Shown here one piece after another: positions 1 through 7,738 of a DNA stretch of 15,344 bases. Position 1 is the first letter of the stretch, and every line of letters begins with the position of its first letter. A program made the translations under genes and the position numbers. This DNA is from CAYRGG01 sp964423745. Its GTDB lineage: Bacteria; Pseudomonadota; Gammaproteobacteria; Competibacterales; Competibacteraceae. Location: positions 1 through 15,344 of the forward strand of contig CAYRGG010000077.1 in NCBI GenBank assembly GCA_964423745.1. The letters run 5' to 3'. The notes beneath the pieces were generated by a model, which had not been told where the DNA came from, did no database searches, and saw nothing but the letters and a program-made list of their open reading frames with translations.

Positions 1-31
1 AGCTCATACCTGAAGTGTTGAGGGTTCATTG

Positions 32-47
32 CCACTTTTTCAAGTGG
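32..47. other. Small hairpin upstream of ppk2
   Basis: A perfect 6-bp stem (CCACTT, loop TTTC, AAGTGG) lies in the 116 bases before ppk2. No T tract follows on the + strand, so it is not a clear terminator. It may end an unseen upstream gene or be chance. The rest of bases 1-116 is A/T-rich, with no convincing -35/-10 pair. Confidence 0.3.
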
Positions 48-116
48 TCTATTGAGTCAGAGTGGCCCATAATTAAAAATGTTATTTAACTAGCATAAAC
101 CCTGAGAGGGCTCGCG

Positions 117-956
117 ATGGCCAAAAAAAATAGATTGAATGACAAAGTAGACAAGCCTGATCATCTTAAAAAAACATCCAAGCTCGATCGAAAAACTTAT
201 GAAAAAGAGCTTCTCAGACTCCAGATCGAACTATGCAAGCTGCAAGAGTGGGTCAAGGTCAAGCAAAAGAGAATCATCATCGTGTTTGAGGGTCGTGATG
301 CCGCTGGCAAGGGTGGCATTATTGATCGTATTACAGGACCAGTGAGTCCCCGGGTGTTTCGCACCATAGCCCTACCCGCTCCCAGCGATCGCGAAAAAAC
401 TCAACTCTACATGCAACGCTATATTTCCCAGTTTCCAGCTGCAGGCGAGATCGTCATTTTTGATCGTAGCTGGTACAACCGCGCTGGCGTCGAGCGGGTA
501 ATGGGATTTTGTACGGAGCGGGATTATGAACGTTTTATAAGAGAAGTTCCAGAATTCGAACATTTTTTTATCGATGCCGGGATCATATTGATTAAATATT
601 GGATTGAGGTCAGCAACGAAGAGCAGGAAAAACGTTTTCAAAAGCGCATTAAGGATCCAACAAAACAGTGGAAGCTAAGTCCTATGGATTTGGAATCCCG
701 CAGACGTTGGTATGATTATTCCCGAGCCCGGGATGCTATGCTCGATGCTAGCGACGTACCTCATTCACCTTGGCACATTGTTCGATCTAATGACAAGCGG
801 CGTGCACGACTAAATTGCATCACTCATCTTTTGAGCTTGATTCCCTACGAGGAAATCCCCTACAAACCCGTTAAGCTGCCTAAGCGGAGCACTAAGGGTA
901 AATATGATGACCAGGCAGCGATGGTGGGAAGAAATTATATACCGGAAAAATTCTGA
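117..956 (+). CDS. ppk2: Polyphosphate kinase 2 family protein (PPK2)
   Basis: This is a cytoplasmic kinase that moves phosphate between inorganic polyphosphate and a nucleotide (NDP or NMP). At 279 aa it has the length of a one-domain PPK2. The Walker A motif GRDAAGKG is at residues 59-66. The Walker B region with the PPK2 signature FDRSWYNRAGVERV is at about 115-128. The basic lid helix with the RFQKRIKDP stretch and the KLSPMDLESR segment follows at about 173-195. The N-terminal 30 residues are Lys-rich. The ATG is preceded by GAGAGGG at a normal distance, which supports the start. The gene stands alone on + ahead of an unrelated methyltransferase, with about 130 bases between them. Whether it prefers ADP, GDP or AMP cannot be told from motifs alone. 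The family assignment is firm. Confidence 0.95.
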   Translation: MAKKNRLNDKVDKPDHLKKTSKLDRKTYEKELLRLQIELCKLQEWVKVKQKRIIIVFEGRDAAGKGGIIDRITGPVSPRVFRTIALPAPSDREKTQLYMQRYISQFPAAGEIVIFDRSWYNRAGVERVMGFCTERDYERFIREVPEFEHFFIDAGIILIKYWIEVSNEEQEKRFQKRIKDPTKQWKLSPMDLESRRRWYDYSRARDAMLDASDVPHSPWHIVRSNDKRRARLNCITHLLSLIPYEEIPYKPVKLPKRSTKGKYDDQAAMVGRNYIPEKF

Positions 957-1085
957 GATCGCCTATAGTTTTCTGCTAACTTTACGGTTCGTGTATTGCC
1001 GGTTCCCGACAGGAAAGAAAGTTTGTGGCGGTAATTTTCGGATCATAGGATTATACCGTTACAAGGATAATGATGAGACTTTTCC

Positions 1086-1676
1086 ATGGGTGACCAAAAT
1101 CAACGTATTTATTTAAAAAAATACCTTCCGAATGTGAATGGCCCTGTCCTCGAGGTAGGCAGCAAAGACTATGGAAACACCTCTTCGTTCAGGGATATCT
1201 ATGCCGGTCATGAATATACTGGGGTTGACATGCAAGCCGGATGTGGCGTCGATGTGGTGGTTGACTTAATGGAAGGAACCGGTTCTTTACCCTCGGCACA
1301 CTTTGCTTTGATTATATGCTGTTCAGTACTGGAACATGTCCGAAAACCCTGGATCTTTGCCGAACATATCACTCAGTTAACAACAGTCGGCGGCATTCTT
1401 TATATGTCAGTGCCTTGGGTTTGGCGTTATCATCCTTATCCTGACGACTACTTTAGATTTTCTTGGCGCGGAATCGTAGAGCTATTCCCTTCTTTCACAT
1501 GGACTCGGGTAGAATATTCCACCGATGTGGTAGGTGAGTTTATTCCAATAACGGACCAGAACGCTGGTGCCGATAACAACATGGCGATTCATCGTCGCGT
1601 TCAGTTATTGCATAGACAACGCCGCAAATACTTGCCTTATTTAATGGTCAATATGCTCGGCAAGAAAACAATCTGA
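1086..1676 (+). CDS. Class I SAM-dependent methyltransferase, unknown substrate
   Basis: The 196-aa protein has a Rossmann-like methyltransferase core of the Methyltransf_11 type. Motif I is VLEVGSKDYG at about residues 21-30, with an acidic residue ending the second strand (GVDMQAG, about 46-52). A SVLEHV motif at about 79-84 is typical of the post-II region. The LYMSVPWVWRYHPYPDDYFRFS stretch, with its aromatic and HPYPDDY core, resembles methyltransferases linked to glycan or FkbM-like clusters. An in-frame stop lies just upstream at 1074, so ATG 1086 is the only good start; GATGAG serves as a weak ribosome site. The gene converges on queC with only 3 bases between the stop codons. No neighbour indicates the substrate, so I give no specific function. 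Confidence 0.82.
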   Translation: MGDQNQRIYLKKYLPNVNGPVLEVGSKDYGNTSSFRDIYAGHEYTGVDMQAGCGVDVVVDLMEGTGSLPSAHFALIICCSVLEHVRKPWIFAEHITQLTTVGGILYMSVPWVWRYHPYPDDYFRFSWRGIVELFPSFTWTRVEYSTDVVGEFIPITDQNAGADNNMAIHRRVQLLHRQRRKYLPYLMVNMLGKKTI

Positions 1677-1679
1677 CAT

Positions 1680-2381
1680 CTAACCCTTCCCCGCAAATCC
1701 CACCAATAAGGGATCAGCCACGTCAGCCTCCGCGAAACCCTTAGCGCGTAATCGACAAGAATCACACTCACCACAAGGGCGTCCGTCAGATGCTGGATCA
1801 TAACAACTGCTGGTGAGACCATAATCGACACCTAGCTGGGTGCCTTTACGGATAATCTCCCCTTTACTGAGATGGATGAGCGGGGTATGAATCTTGAGGG
1901 ATTGGCGTCCTTCAACAGCGGCCTTAGTGGCTAAATTAGCCATACGCTCATAGGCTTGAATATATTCTGGACGACAATCAGGATAACCGGAATAGTCTAA
2001 GGCGTTGACACCGATAAAAATATCCCGTGCTTCCAGCACTTCGGCCCAAGCTAGAGCAAAGGAGAGAAAGATGGTATTACGGGCTGGCACATAGGTGACA
2101 GGAATGCCATTACTATTCTGGTCCGCAAGGAGTTTCTTTGGCACATGGATGTTATCAGCTGTCAGTGCGGAACCGCCAAATTGTCGTAAGTCCATATCCA
2201 TAATATTGTGCTGAACGACACCCATCGCTTCCGCCACACGTTTGGCTGATATCAATTCAACACTGTGTCGCTGACCGTAGCGAAACGACAAGGCATATAA
2301 ACTATAACCTTCCGCTTTAGCAATGGCTAACGTGGTAGCAGAATCCAGACCACCACTCAGCAACAAAACTGCTTTTTTCAT
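1680..2381 (-). CDS. queC: 7-cyano-7-deazaguanine synthase QueC
   Basis: QueC converts 7-carboxy-7-deazaguanine to preQ0 using ATP and ammonia, in the pathway to queuosine in tRNA. The 233-aa length is normal. The N-terminal PP-loop SGGLDS is at residues 9-14, and the FRYGQRH motif at about 33-39 is typical of the family. NALDYSGYPDCRPEY at about 126-140 is the conserved central segment. The C-terminal zinc site shows all four cysteines, C193, C203, C206 and C209. It is the second gene of a minus-strand pair, 118 bases or more after the phosphodiester-glycosidase gene, so it may have its own promoter. The gap holds a 10-bp palindrome (TTCAGCTGAA, 2456-2465) but no clear terminator. No other queuosine gene (queD, queE, queF) is in the window. 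Confidence 0.96.
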   Translation of the reverse strand: MKKAVLLLSGGLDSATTLAIAKAEGYSLYALSFRYGQRHSVELISAKRVAEAMGVVQHNIMDMDLRQFGGSALTADNIHVPKKLLADQNSNGIPVTYVPARNTIFLSFALAWAEVLEARDIFIGVNALDYSGYPDCRPEYIQAYERMANLATKAAVEGRQSLKIHTPLIHLSKGEIIRKGTQLGVDYGLTSSCYDPASDGRPCGECDSCRLRAKGFAEADVADPLLVGFAGKG

Positions 2382-2499
2382 AGCCTCAAATCACTAACTA
2401 GTTGATGGAATAGCGTGCTCAAAAAATGAATTTAGCGGAATTAATATCCTGATAATTCAGCTGAAAATTTTTATTGCAAAAGTTCTCTAACAAACAGGT

Positions 2500-3297
2500 T
2501 TACTGAACAGCTTGCACGCAAAGAAAATTACGCACTCTTTTAAATTCAGATACATACAGGTTGCCTTCACTGGTGCGAACCCAAAGGGCAGACGAAGAAC
2601 CACCGTCTAAATTTAAAGCTCGGTGCAAAGAAAACTCGTGCACAACCCCTGGTGTTGCTAACACATCAGCAAGTTCCGCTAAGGTGACAGGTGTCTGCGC
2701 TACCGCTAGTCCATAATGTCCAGATTGGTCGGCCAAAATCATGGTCCGCCGAGCGCGTTTATTATTGTGTAAGCCAGACACTGGCTGACCCTGATCAATG
2801 AGAAAGGGACCGGCTTGGAGTGCCTCTGAAGGGTTCATTGCTGCAGAAAATTCGGCTGTACGGAGCAGTGTCACCTGATTGTCCTGCACCGTCACCACGC
2901 CACTTAATAACCGACTACGGTGAAAAGCTTGCATCTTGCGTCCTCTGCTGATCATTAGACCTAACGGGGTGGTATTGGGTTGAAAATATCCACCATTGAC
3001 ACCCGCAAGACAACGGTGCTGCTCCATCACTTGGTTCAAACGCTGGGCATTATCAGCATTGTCAAGCACCAGCAACCGTGTCTTCTCAAGGTCAGGCCAA
3101 ACCATATACAGACGGATTTCTCGGCTGCCTGTTATAGATTTTCTCACCAACTGAAGACCGGAACCCTCTATCGGTAAGCTACGTTCTCCCTGCAGTCGCC
3201 AAAGACCTTGGGCCTTAACAGTAGTATTGCAGCAGAACCAAAGCAGCAACGCTATCCACATAAAATTTCTTAAAAAAATCCCAATACGAGTACTCAA
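2500..3297 (-). CDS. Secreted phosphodiester glycosidase (NAGPA/DUF2233) family protein
   Basis: The protein carries the NAGPA-like domain of phosphodiester alpha-N-acetylglucosaminidases. Visible signatures are GVNGGYF, with PLGLMISRG shortly after, ARRTMILAD in the middle, and LNLDGGSSSALWV near the C terminus. The family removes sugars joined through phosphodiesters; the bacterial substrate is usually unknown. The start is uncertain. The frame is open to a GTG at 3411, but TTG at 3297 gives an excellent signal peptide: basic n-region STRIGIFLRN, hydrophobic FMWIALLLWFCC, cleavage near VKA/Q. ATG at 3261 would lack the basic n-region. A TATAAT on the minus strand at 3343-3348 also favours a start downstream of 3340. 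It should be periplasmic or surface located. It is transcribed away from the dehydrogenase cluster and probably unrelated to it. Confidence 0.8.
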   Translation of the reverse strand: MSTRIGIFLRNFMWIALLLWFCCNTTVKAQGLWRLQGERSLPIEGSGLQLVRKSITGSREIRLYMVWPDLEKTRLLVLDNADNAQRLNQVMEQHRCLAGVNGGYFQPNTTPLGLMISRGRKMQAFHRSRLLSGVVTVQDNQVTLLRTAEFSAAMNPSEALQAGPFLIDQGQPVSGLHNNKRARRTMILADQSGHYGLAVAQTPVTLAELADVLATPGVVHEFSLHRALNLDGGSSSALWVRTSEGNLYVSEFKRVRNFLCVQAVQ

Positions 3298-3513
3298 TGG
3301 ATTGCCGACTCTACAAAGTCTGTGGTTAGTAAAGACCTGGTAATTATACCCCTCAAGCCAGCTTTCGTTAGCTACTAAAAAGCTTGTTATGCCATTCCTA
3401 ACCAAGCGCACCTATACAAGAACCTTGTAAGGCATCTAGAAAATTCTTTTCCGAATGAAACCTAGACATTAGCCAAATGTTAACTATATTCAAATATTAA
3501 CTCGTCTCGAGGG

Positions 3514-3530
3514 TGACTGAGATCGAGTCA
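3514..3530. promoter_or_regulatory. Inverted repeat, possible operator upstream of mdo
   Basis: TGACT and AGTCA flank a 7-base spacer about 130 bases before the mdo start. The size (17 bp overall) fits a dimeric regulator site, but arms of 5 bp are short enough to arise by chance. Confidence 0.25.
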
Positions 3531-3593
3531 ACTTGCGCGTAACCCACTGTTAATACAAAGTTACGTGTAATCAAAACCTGTGCTGAGGTTCCA

Positions 3594-3612
3594 TGCTTTT
3601 GGAACAAAAGCA
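3594..3612 (+). promoter_or_regulatory. Hairpin in the mdo leader
   Basis: A perfect 7-bp inverted repeat (TGCTTTT, loop GGAAC, AAAAGCA) lies 45 bases before the mdo start codon and 34 bases before its ribosome site. It could be a leader mRNA hairpin that stabilises or regulates the transcript, or an operator. It supports reading this stretch as untranslated leader. Confidence 0.4.
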
Positions 3613-3657
3613 CAACCTATAGCGAATAAAATACCATCACACCAAAGGGGGCCATTA

Positions 3658-4923
3658 ATGGAAGCAGATAAACTTTGGCAATTTCCAATCAAAGAATTTC
3701 ATCGCATGCCACGGGGCATACTTGGCCCAGGCGCCTACGAAATGGTGGGCGTAGAGGCTAAAAAACTAGGTTTTAAAAGATCCCTATTGGGAACATCTGG
3801 GTTACGGGGAACCGGCATCATCGATGACGTTGTGGGTAAAATCAAATATCAAGGCATCGATGTCGTGCTCTACGACAAGATCGAGTCCAACCCCAAAGAC
3901 TATAATTGCATGGAGATGGCGGATCTCTATACCCAAGAAAAATGTGACAGTTTTATTTCCGTAGGTGGGGGTAGTGTCACCGATGCGGTGAAAGGCGCCC
4001 GTATCGTCGTGGCCCACGATGGCCGCAATATCAATGAGTTCGACGGGTTTAATATGTCCGAAAACCCGGACAATCCGCCCCATATTGCCATCAACACCAC
4101 GGCAGGTACCGGGTCTGAGACCAGCTGGGCTTATGTGATCACCGACACCACCTCAGAAAAAGCTCCCTATAAGTGGTTAGGTTTTGATGACAATTGCCCC
4201 GTTACCTTAGGGATCAATGATCCCGTTTTGTTTTTCTCCATGCCCCAAGACCTCACCGCTTATTGCGGCTTTGACGTCCTTGCCCATGCTTCCGAACCCT
4301 ATGTTTCCCGGTTGGATTTTCTACCCAGCTTGGGCAGTGCTTTGAAAGTGATTGAAGTCACCGCTCAGAACTTACGCCGCACAGTCTACGAACCTCTCAA
4401 CTACGAAGCCCGCTATAACATGATGTATGCCTCTTATATGGCAGCACAGGCTTTTAATAGCGGTGGTTTGGGTATTATTCATGCCACGTCCCATGCGGTT
4501 AGCGCCTATTACGATAGTCACCACGGGTTAAACAACGCCATCGCTCTGCCCCGGGTATGGGAATACAATATGCCCACTAATTACAAACGGTTCCGGGATA
4601 TTGCCGTGGCCATGGGTGAAAATGTCACAGGACTCACCGATGTCACCGCAGCTGAGCGGGCCCTAGAAGCGGCGATTCGTTTGAGCAAGGACGTGGGCAT
4701 CCCACCCAATTATTCTAGTGTTGGAGAATATACAAAATCTCGCCTCGGTCAGGGTAAATATGCCGAATGGGGTGGACCTAAGATCAAGGGCGACGATCGT
4801 GATGTAGACCGTATGACCAAACACCTTTTGGGTGATGGTTCAACTCCGGGTAATGCCCGTGAAGTGACTTACGAGGCAGTTGCACCCGTGGTTCGCCATG
4901 CCCTCGTGGGTTCTTATTATTAA
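3658..4923 (+). CDS. mdo: NDMA-type (mycofactocin-associated) iron-containing methanol dehydrogenase
   Basis: This is a group III metal-dependent alcohol dehydrogenase like the Amycolatopsis and Mycobacterium methanol dehydrogenases (Mdo/Mno), which hold NAD(H) tightly and give up electrons to NDMA in vitro. Known members form large oligomers and depend on mycofactocin. The nucleotide-binding GGGSVTDA is at residues 103-110 and TTAGTGSETS at 147-156. The metal ligands are all visible: D206, H210, H275 and H289, the last two in HATSHAVSAYYDSHHG. The chosen ATG gives 421 aa, close to the family length, and has AAAGGGGG at the right spacing; an ATG 26 codons upstream would run through a leader hairpin. 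It is the first gene of the cluster, followed by a MoxR/VWA pair. The substrate could be methanol or another short alcohol or aldehyde (dismutase activity is known for the family). Confidence 0.88.
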   Translation: MEADKLWQFPIKEFHRMPRGILGPGAYEMVGVEAKKLGFKRSLLGTSGLRGTGIIDDVVGKIKYQGIDVVLYDKIESNPKDYNCMEMADLYTQEKCDSFISVGGGSVTDAVKGARIVVAHDGRNINEFDGFNMSENPDNPPHIAINTTAGTGSETSWAYVITDTTSEKAPYKWLGFDDNCPVTLGINDPVLFFSMPQDLTAYCGFDVLAHASEPYVSRLDFLPSLGSALKVIEVTAQNLRRTVYEPLNYEARYNMMYASYMAAQAFNSGGLGIIHATSHAVSAYYDSHHGLNNAIALPRVWEYNMPTNYKRFRDIAVAMGENVTGLTDVTAAERALEAAIRLSKDVGIPPNYSSVGEYTKSRLGQGKYAEWGGPKIKGDDRDVDRMTKHLLGDGSTPGNAREVTYEAVAPVVRHALVGSYY

Positions 4924-4940
4924 TTAATTAGTTAATTAAT
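4923..4940. other. A/T-only palindrome after mdo
   Basis: ATTAATTA and TAATTAAT flank a central GT, starting on the last base of the mdo stop codon. This 18-bp near-perfect palindrome is too weak in RNA to be a strong terminator by itself. It may be a protein site or a relic of simple-sequence expansion. Confidence 0.3.
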
Positions 4941-4986
4941 AGACTGATTCCTAAAGTCTTAATGTATTGTTAAATTCTTTTGTCAA

Positions 4987-5027
4987 CCCTAGACCTGTCA
5001 ACAGGCAGGTCTAGGGCGGAGCCTGCC
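4987..5027 (+). promoter_or_regulatory. Two competing hairpins in the mdo-moxR gap over the ribosome site
   Basis: A perfect 11-bp stem pairs 4987-4997 (CCCTAGACCTG) with 5006-5016 (CAGGTCTAGGG), loop of 8. A second 6-bp stem pairs 5004-5009 (GGCAGG) with 5022-5027 (CCTGCC). They share bases 5006-5009, so only one can form. The AGGGCGGAG ribosome site of the next gene is partly inside the first stem and entirely in the loop of the second. No T tract follows, so this is not a standard terminator. It may lower translation or readthrough into the accessory genes relative to mdo. Confidence 0.5.
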
Positions 5028-5028
5028 C

Positions 5029-6168
5029 ATGTTTGAGTCGATCGACCAGACGATCGAAGCATTGCGTAATCAACAATATATTTGTGATCGCAAATTGGCC
5101 ACCGTGGCGTTTCTTGCCCTGAAAATGCGCAAACCCATTCTTATTGAAGGACCTGCGGGGGTCGGTAAAACCGAGCTTGCTAAGGTTGTTGCAAAAACCC
5201 TGGATCGGCAGCTGATTCGTCTGCAATGTTATGGTGGCTTAGATGAAGCTCGTGCCTTGTATGAGTGGGAATACGGTAAGCAGTTACTGTATACCCAGAT
5301 TCTCCGGGATAAAATTGGCCGGTTTTTTGAAGGGGTGGATGACCTGCGTGAAGCGGTGGAGCAGCTTCGCCAGCACGAAGATGTATTCTTTTCCGAGCAC
5401 TTTATTGTGCGCCGCCCTATCCTTCAGGCCATTAGCTCTCCAGAACCCGTCGTGCTGCTGATCGACGAGATCGACCGGGCTGAAGAGCAATTTGAAGCGT
5501 TTTTACTGGAAGTGCTAAGCGATTTTCAGGTTAGTGTGCCGGAAATCGGCACGGTGGTGGCAAAAAACCCTCCCTATGTGGTGATTACCAGCAATAATAC
5601 CCGCGATCTTAGCGATGCCTTGAAAAGACGTTGTTTGCACTTGTTTATTGGCTACCCGGATGAAGCAAGAGAACTGGACATTATTCGTTTGAAGGTGCCG
5701 GAAATTCAGGAAACATTGGCCGCCCAGGTGGTGCATGTCATCCGCCGTATGCGCGCCCTCGATTTGCGCAAAGCGCCTAGTATCAGCGAAACCTTAGATT
5801 GGGCCCAAGCGCTGCTATTGTTAAACGCTGAATCCATTACCCAAGAATTGCTGGAAGAAACGTTGCAGCTTCTGGTGAAATACGATCGGGATACCCAGCG
5901 GGTCAGCGAGCAACTCACTTGGCTGTTGAGTGGCCATGGCGATCATGTGCATGATCACGAGGGTCATCATCACGACCATGGCCACGGTCATCATCACCAT
6001 CATGGTCATGGTCACCACCATCACAGCCATGACGAGAAACCGCTACGCCCCCCACGCCAGCCGGCAGAGCAGAATCGCGAGGATATGGAAGCCCGCAAGC
6101 AGGAGCATAATGCCCGTTATTTCAGCACCTATCGCGGGCGTACCGATGGTCAGATCCAGGATTCGTAA
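5029..6168 (+). CDS. MoxR-family AAA+ ATPase with His-rich C-terminal tail
   Basis: MoxR ATPases work with VWA-domain proteins as chaperones that mature metal- or cofactor-containing dehydrogenases; CoxD/CoxE of CO dehydrogenase is the best-known pair. Walker A GPAGVGKTE is at residues 41-49, Walker B VLLIDEID at 142-149, sensor 1 in ITSNN at 186-190, and the arginine-finger region LKRRC at 198-202. The protein then departs from the usual form: residues 303-334 hold 20 histidines mixed with Gly and Asp, followed by a charged tail to 379. Such tracts in HypB, UreE or CooJ bind nickel or zinc. AGGGCGGAG lies 8 bases before the ATG, inside competing hairpins. The stop is 2 bases from the start of the VWA gene, so the two are probably translationally coupled. 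The client is presumably Mdo (inference). Confidence 0.92.
   Translation: MFESIDQTIEALRNQQYICDRKLATVAFLALKMRKPILIEGPAGVGKTELAKVVAKTLDRQLIRLQCYGGLDEARALYEWEYGKQLLYTQILRDKIGRFFEGVDDLREAVEQLRQHEDVFFSEHFIVRRPILQAISSPEPVVLLIDEIDRAEEQFEAFLLEVLSDFQVSVPEIGTVVAKNPPYVVITSNNTRDLSDALKRRCLHLFIGYPDEARELDIIRLKVPEIQETLAAQVVHVIRRMRALDLRKAPSISETLDWAQALLLLNAESITQELLEETLQLLVKYDRDTQRVSEQLTWLLSGHGDHVHDHEGHHHDHGHGHHHHHGHGHHHHSHDEKPLRPPRQPAEQNREDMEARKQEHNARYFSTYRGRTDGQIQDS
5935..6030 (+). repeat. CAT/CAC-rich coding repeat (His tract)
   Basis: An imperfect run of CAT/CAC codons broken by GGT/GGC and GAC codons encodes the His-rich tail of the MoxR-like ATPase. The degenerate repetition could allow slippage and length variation between strains. 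Open frames on both strands across this tract are by-products of the low complexity. Confidence 0.7.
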
Positions 6169-6170
6169 TC

Positions 6171-7706
6171 GTGGACGTATCCATTAACCGGTTCATTTAT
6201 CTTCTTAAACGTAATGGCATCCGGGTATCGCCGTCGGAGTCCATCGACGCCATGGCGGCCCTTGCCCATATCAGCCTAGCGGAGCGGCAAACCGTGTGCA
6301 CTGTGTTACGCAGTACCCTGATTAAAGATGCCGCCGACATTCCGCTGTTTGAAGAATTATTTGAACTGTTTTTCCAACTACCTAACCCAAATTCCCGGCC
6401 ACATTCCCATCATGATCACCACCATCATCATGAGGATGAGACCCAGGAACCGGAGCGCATTTTTTTTGAACCGGAGGACAAAGGCGTCACCGACCCCGAG
6501 GGTGAGCATCCCCATGGAGAACCGGCCGACATTCGGGACTACTTTGATCCCGACAAGATGGTAACCCGCTATAACCCTCATCAGGACCCTAATCAGCTGC
6601 GCTTATCTGCTTTTAGCCAGAGCTTGATACTAAATCGTAATAAGAGCGTACTCGATGAAGTGATGAAAAAAGTTACCCACCAAATGAATGTGCGCCGCGT
6701 CAAAAACATTGCGCAACCGGGTGAACTTAATTTTAACGACGCCCTAGAGCAAATGGATGCCGATCTGATGGTCAACGCCGCCGAGACGTTCTTGGAAGAT
6801 TTACGAGATATGGATGTGGACGAAGAGTTGATCAATAAACTGGCGAGTCAGCTGGATGGGGTTATCACTAATTTACCGGAAATGTTGAAACGCTATATGG
6901 AGCGGGAAATGGCGCTGCAGCGTCAGCCACAAGAACCGGAAGCGCCGGTGGCATCGGCCTATAATTTTCATTTTTCCGAAAAAGAACGCCGTGAAATGGA
7001 AGAACTGGTGCGCCGTCTGGGCCGCCATATGCGGGGCGCTCGTTCCTATCGCCGCTTTATCAGTCCCCGGGGGCGGATCAGCATCCCTCATACCCTGCGC
7101 CGCAATATGATGTACGAAGGCATCCCCTTTCAGCCGGTCTTGATGAACTACCGTGACGAAAAACCCCGCCTGGTGGTCATCTGTGACATCAGTTTGTCGG
7201 TGCGCAATACCGCCCGTTTTATGCTACACCTGTTATACAGTCTGCAGTCCCTATTCGAGCAGGTGCGCAGTTTTGTCTTTGTCAGCGATTTGGCCGATGT
7301 TAGCCAATATTTTGAGCAGCTGAGCATCGATGAAGCCATCGGCGCCATCTTCAGTGGCGCTGTATTGGACGCGGATGCCAATAGCAACTACGGCCAGGCT
7401 TTACAGATTTTCCACCAGCAGCACCTAGCAACCGTGACGAATCAGACGACGGTAATCATTTTAGGCGATGGCCGCGGCAACCGAAATCCACCCCATGCCT
7501 GGGTATTAGAAGAGATTCGCCGCCGCGCTAAGCAACTGATTTGGCTATCGCCAGAGCCGCGGGGTAGCTGGGGTCTAGGCAGCTCGGATATGCCCCTCTA
7601 TGAGCCCATTTGTCATCGTGCTGAAGTGGTGCGTAATCTCAAACAATTAGGTCAAGTGACCGAGGATTTGATACGCCGTTCTTTTACGGTGCCTAGTTAT
7701 GGTTGA
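6171..7706 (+). CDS. VWA-domain protein, CoxE-like, with His-rich segment
   Basis: This is the partner of the upstream MoxR-type ATPase. The C-terminal third is a CoxE-type VWA domain: MIDAS DISLS at residues 339-343, with the later MIDAS acidic residue probably D433 in LGDGRGN. The signature end LIWLSPEPRGSWGLGSSDMPLY is at about 456-477. Residues 1-70 are helical. Residues 78-87 hold 8 histidines in 10 positions (HSHHDHHHHH), followed by an acidic stretch with two more. The middle (about 150-300) is charged and helical, ending in a basic RRLGRHMRGARSYRRF segment. The start is GTG, 2 bases after the preceding stop, with AGG about 10 bases upstream. The protein is probably cytoplasmic, since no signal peptide or membrane span is seen. 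By CoxE analogy it helps the ATPase to act on the dehydrogenase; this is inference. Confidence 0.9.
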   Translation: MDVSINRFIYLLKRNGIRVSPSESIDAMAALAHISLAERQTVCTVLRSTLIKDAADIPLFEELFELFFQLPNPNSRPHSHHDHHHHHEDETQEPERIFFEPEDKGVTDPEGEHPHGEPADIRDYFDPDKMVTRYNPHQDPNQLRLSAFSQSLILNRNKSVLDEVMKKVTHQMNVRRVKNIAQPGELNFNDALEQMDADLMVNAAETFLEDLRDMDVDEELINKLASQLDGVITNLPEMLKRYMEREMALQRQPQEPEAPVASAYNFHFSEKERREMEELVRRLGRHMRGARSYRRFISPRGRISIPHTLRRNMMYEGIPFQPVLMNYRDEKPRLVVICDISLSVRNTARFMLHLLYSLQSLFEQVRSFVFVSDLADVSQYFEQLSIDEAIGAIFSGAVLDADANSNYGQALQIFHQQHLATVTNQTTVIILGDGRGNRNPPHAWVLEEIRRRAKQLIWLSPEPRGSWGLGSSDMPLYEPICHRAEVVRNLKQLGQVTEDLIRRSFTVPSYG

Positions 7707-7738
7707 ATCGGTAGCTTTAGTATAGGAAGGGAAAGGCT

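Larger units (their letters stand above)
3298..3657. promoter_or_regulatory. Divergent non-coding region before the dehydrogenase operon
   Basis: This A/T-rich stretch separates the leftward glycosidase-like gene from the rightward mdo operon and must carry both promoters. On the minus strand TATAAT is present at 3343-3348, but no good -35 sits at the right distance. Toward mdo there is an inverted repeat at 3514-3530, TAATAC at 3551-3556 without a convincing partner box, and a hairpin at 3594-3612. I see no small gene here. The in-frame extension of mdo back to ATG 3580 runs through the hairpin and is not conserved-looking. Confidence 0.55.

Noticed and set aside
904..1116. 70-codon frame bridging ppk2 and the methyltransferase gene
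   Set aside because: It overlaps both genes in another frame, resembles nothing and has no sensible start signal.
3580..3657. N-terminal extension of the methanol dehydrogenase by 26 residues
   Set aside because: It runs through a 7-bp hairpin and past a strong ribosome site; ATG 3658 gives the family length and the family-like N terminus.
4987..5016. Rho-independent terminator after mdo
   Set aside because: The stem is strong, but the following bases are CGGAGCC, not a T run, and the stem overlaps the next gene's ribosome site.
5821..6187. Met/Val/Thr-rich frames on both strands over the His tract
   Set aside because: Low-complexity by-products of CAT/CAC repeats in the real gene, with no recognisable domain or own ribosome site.
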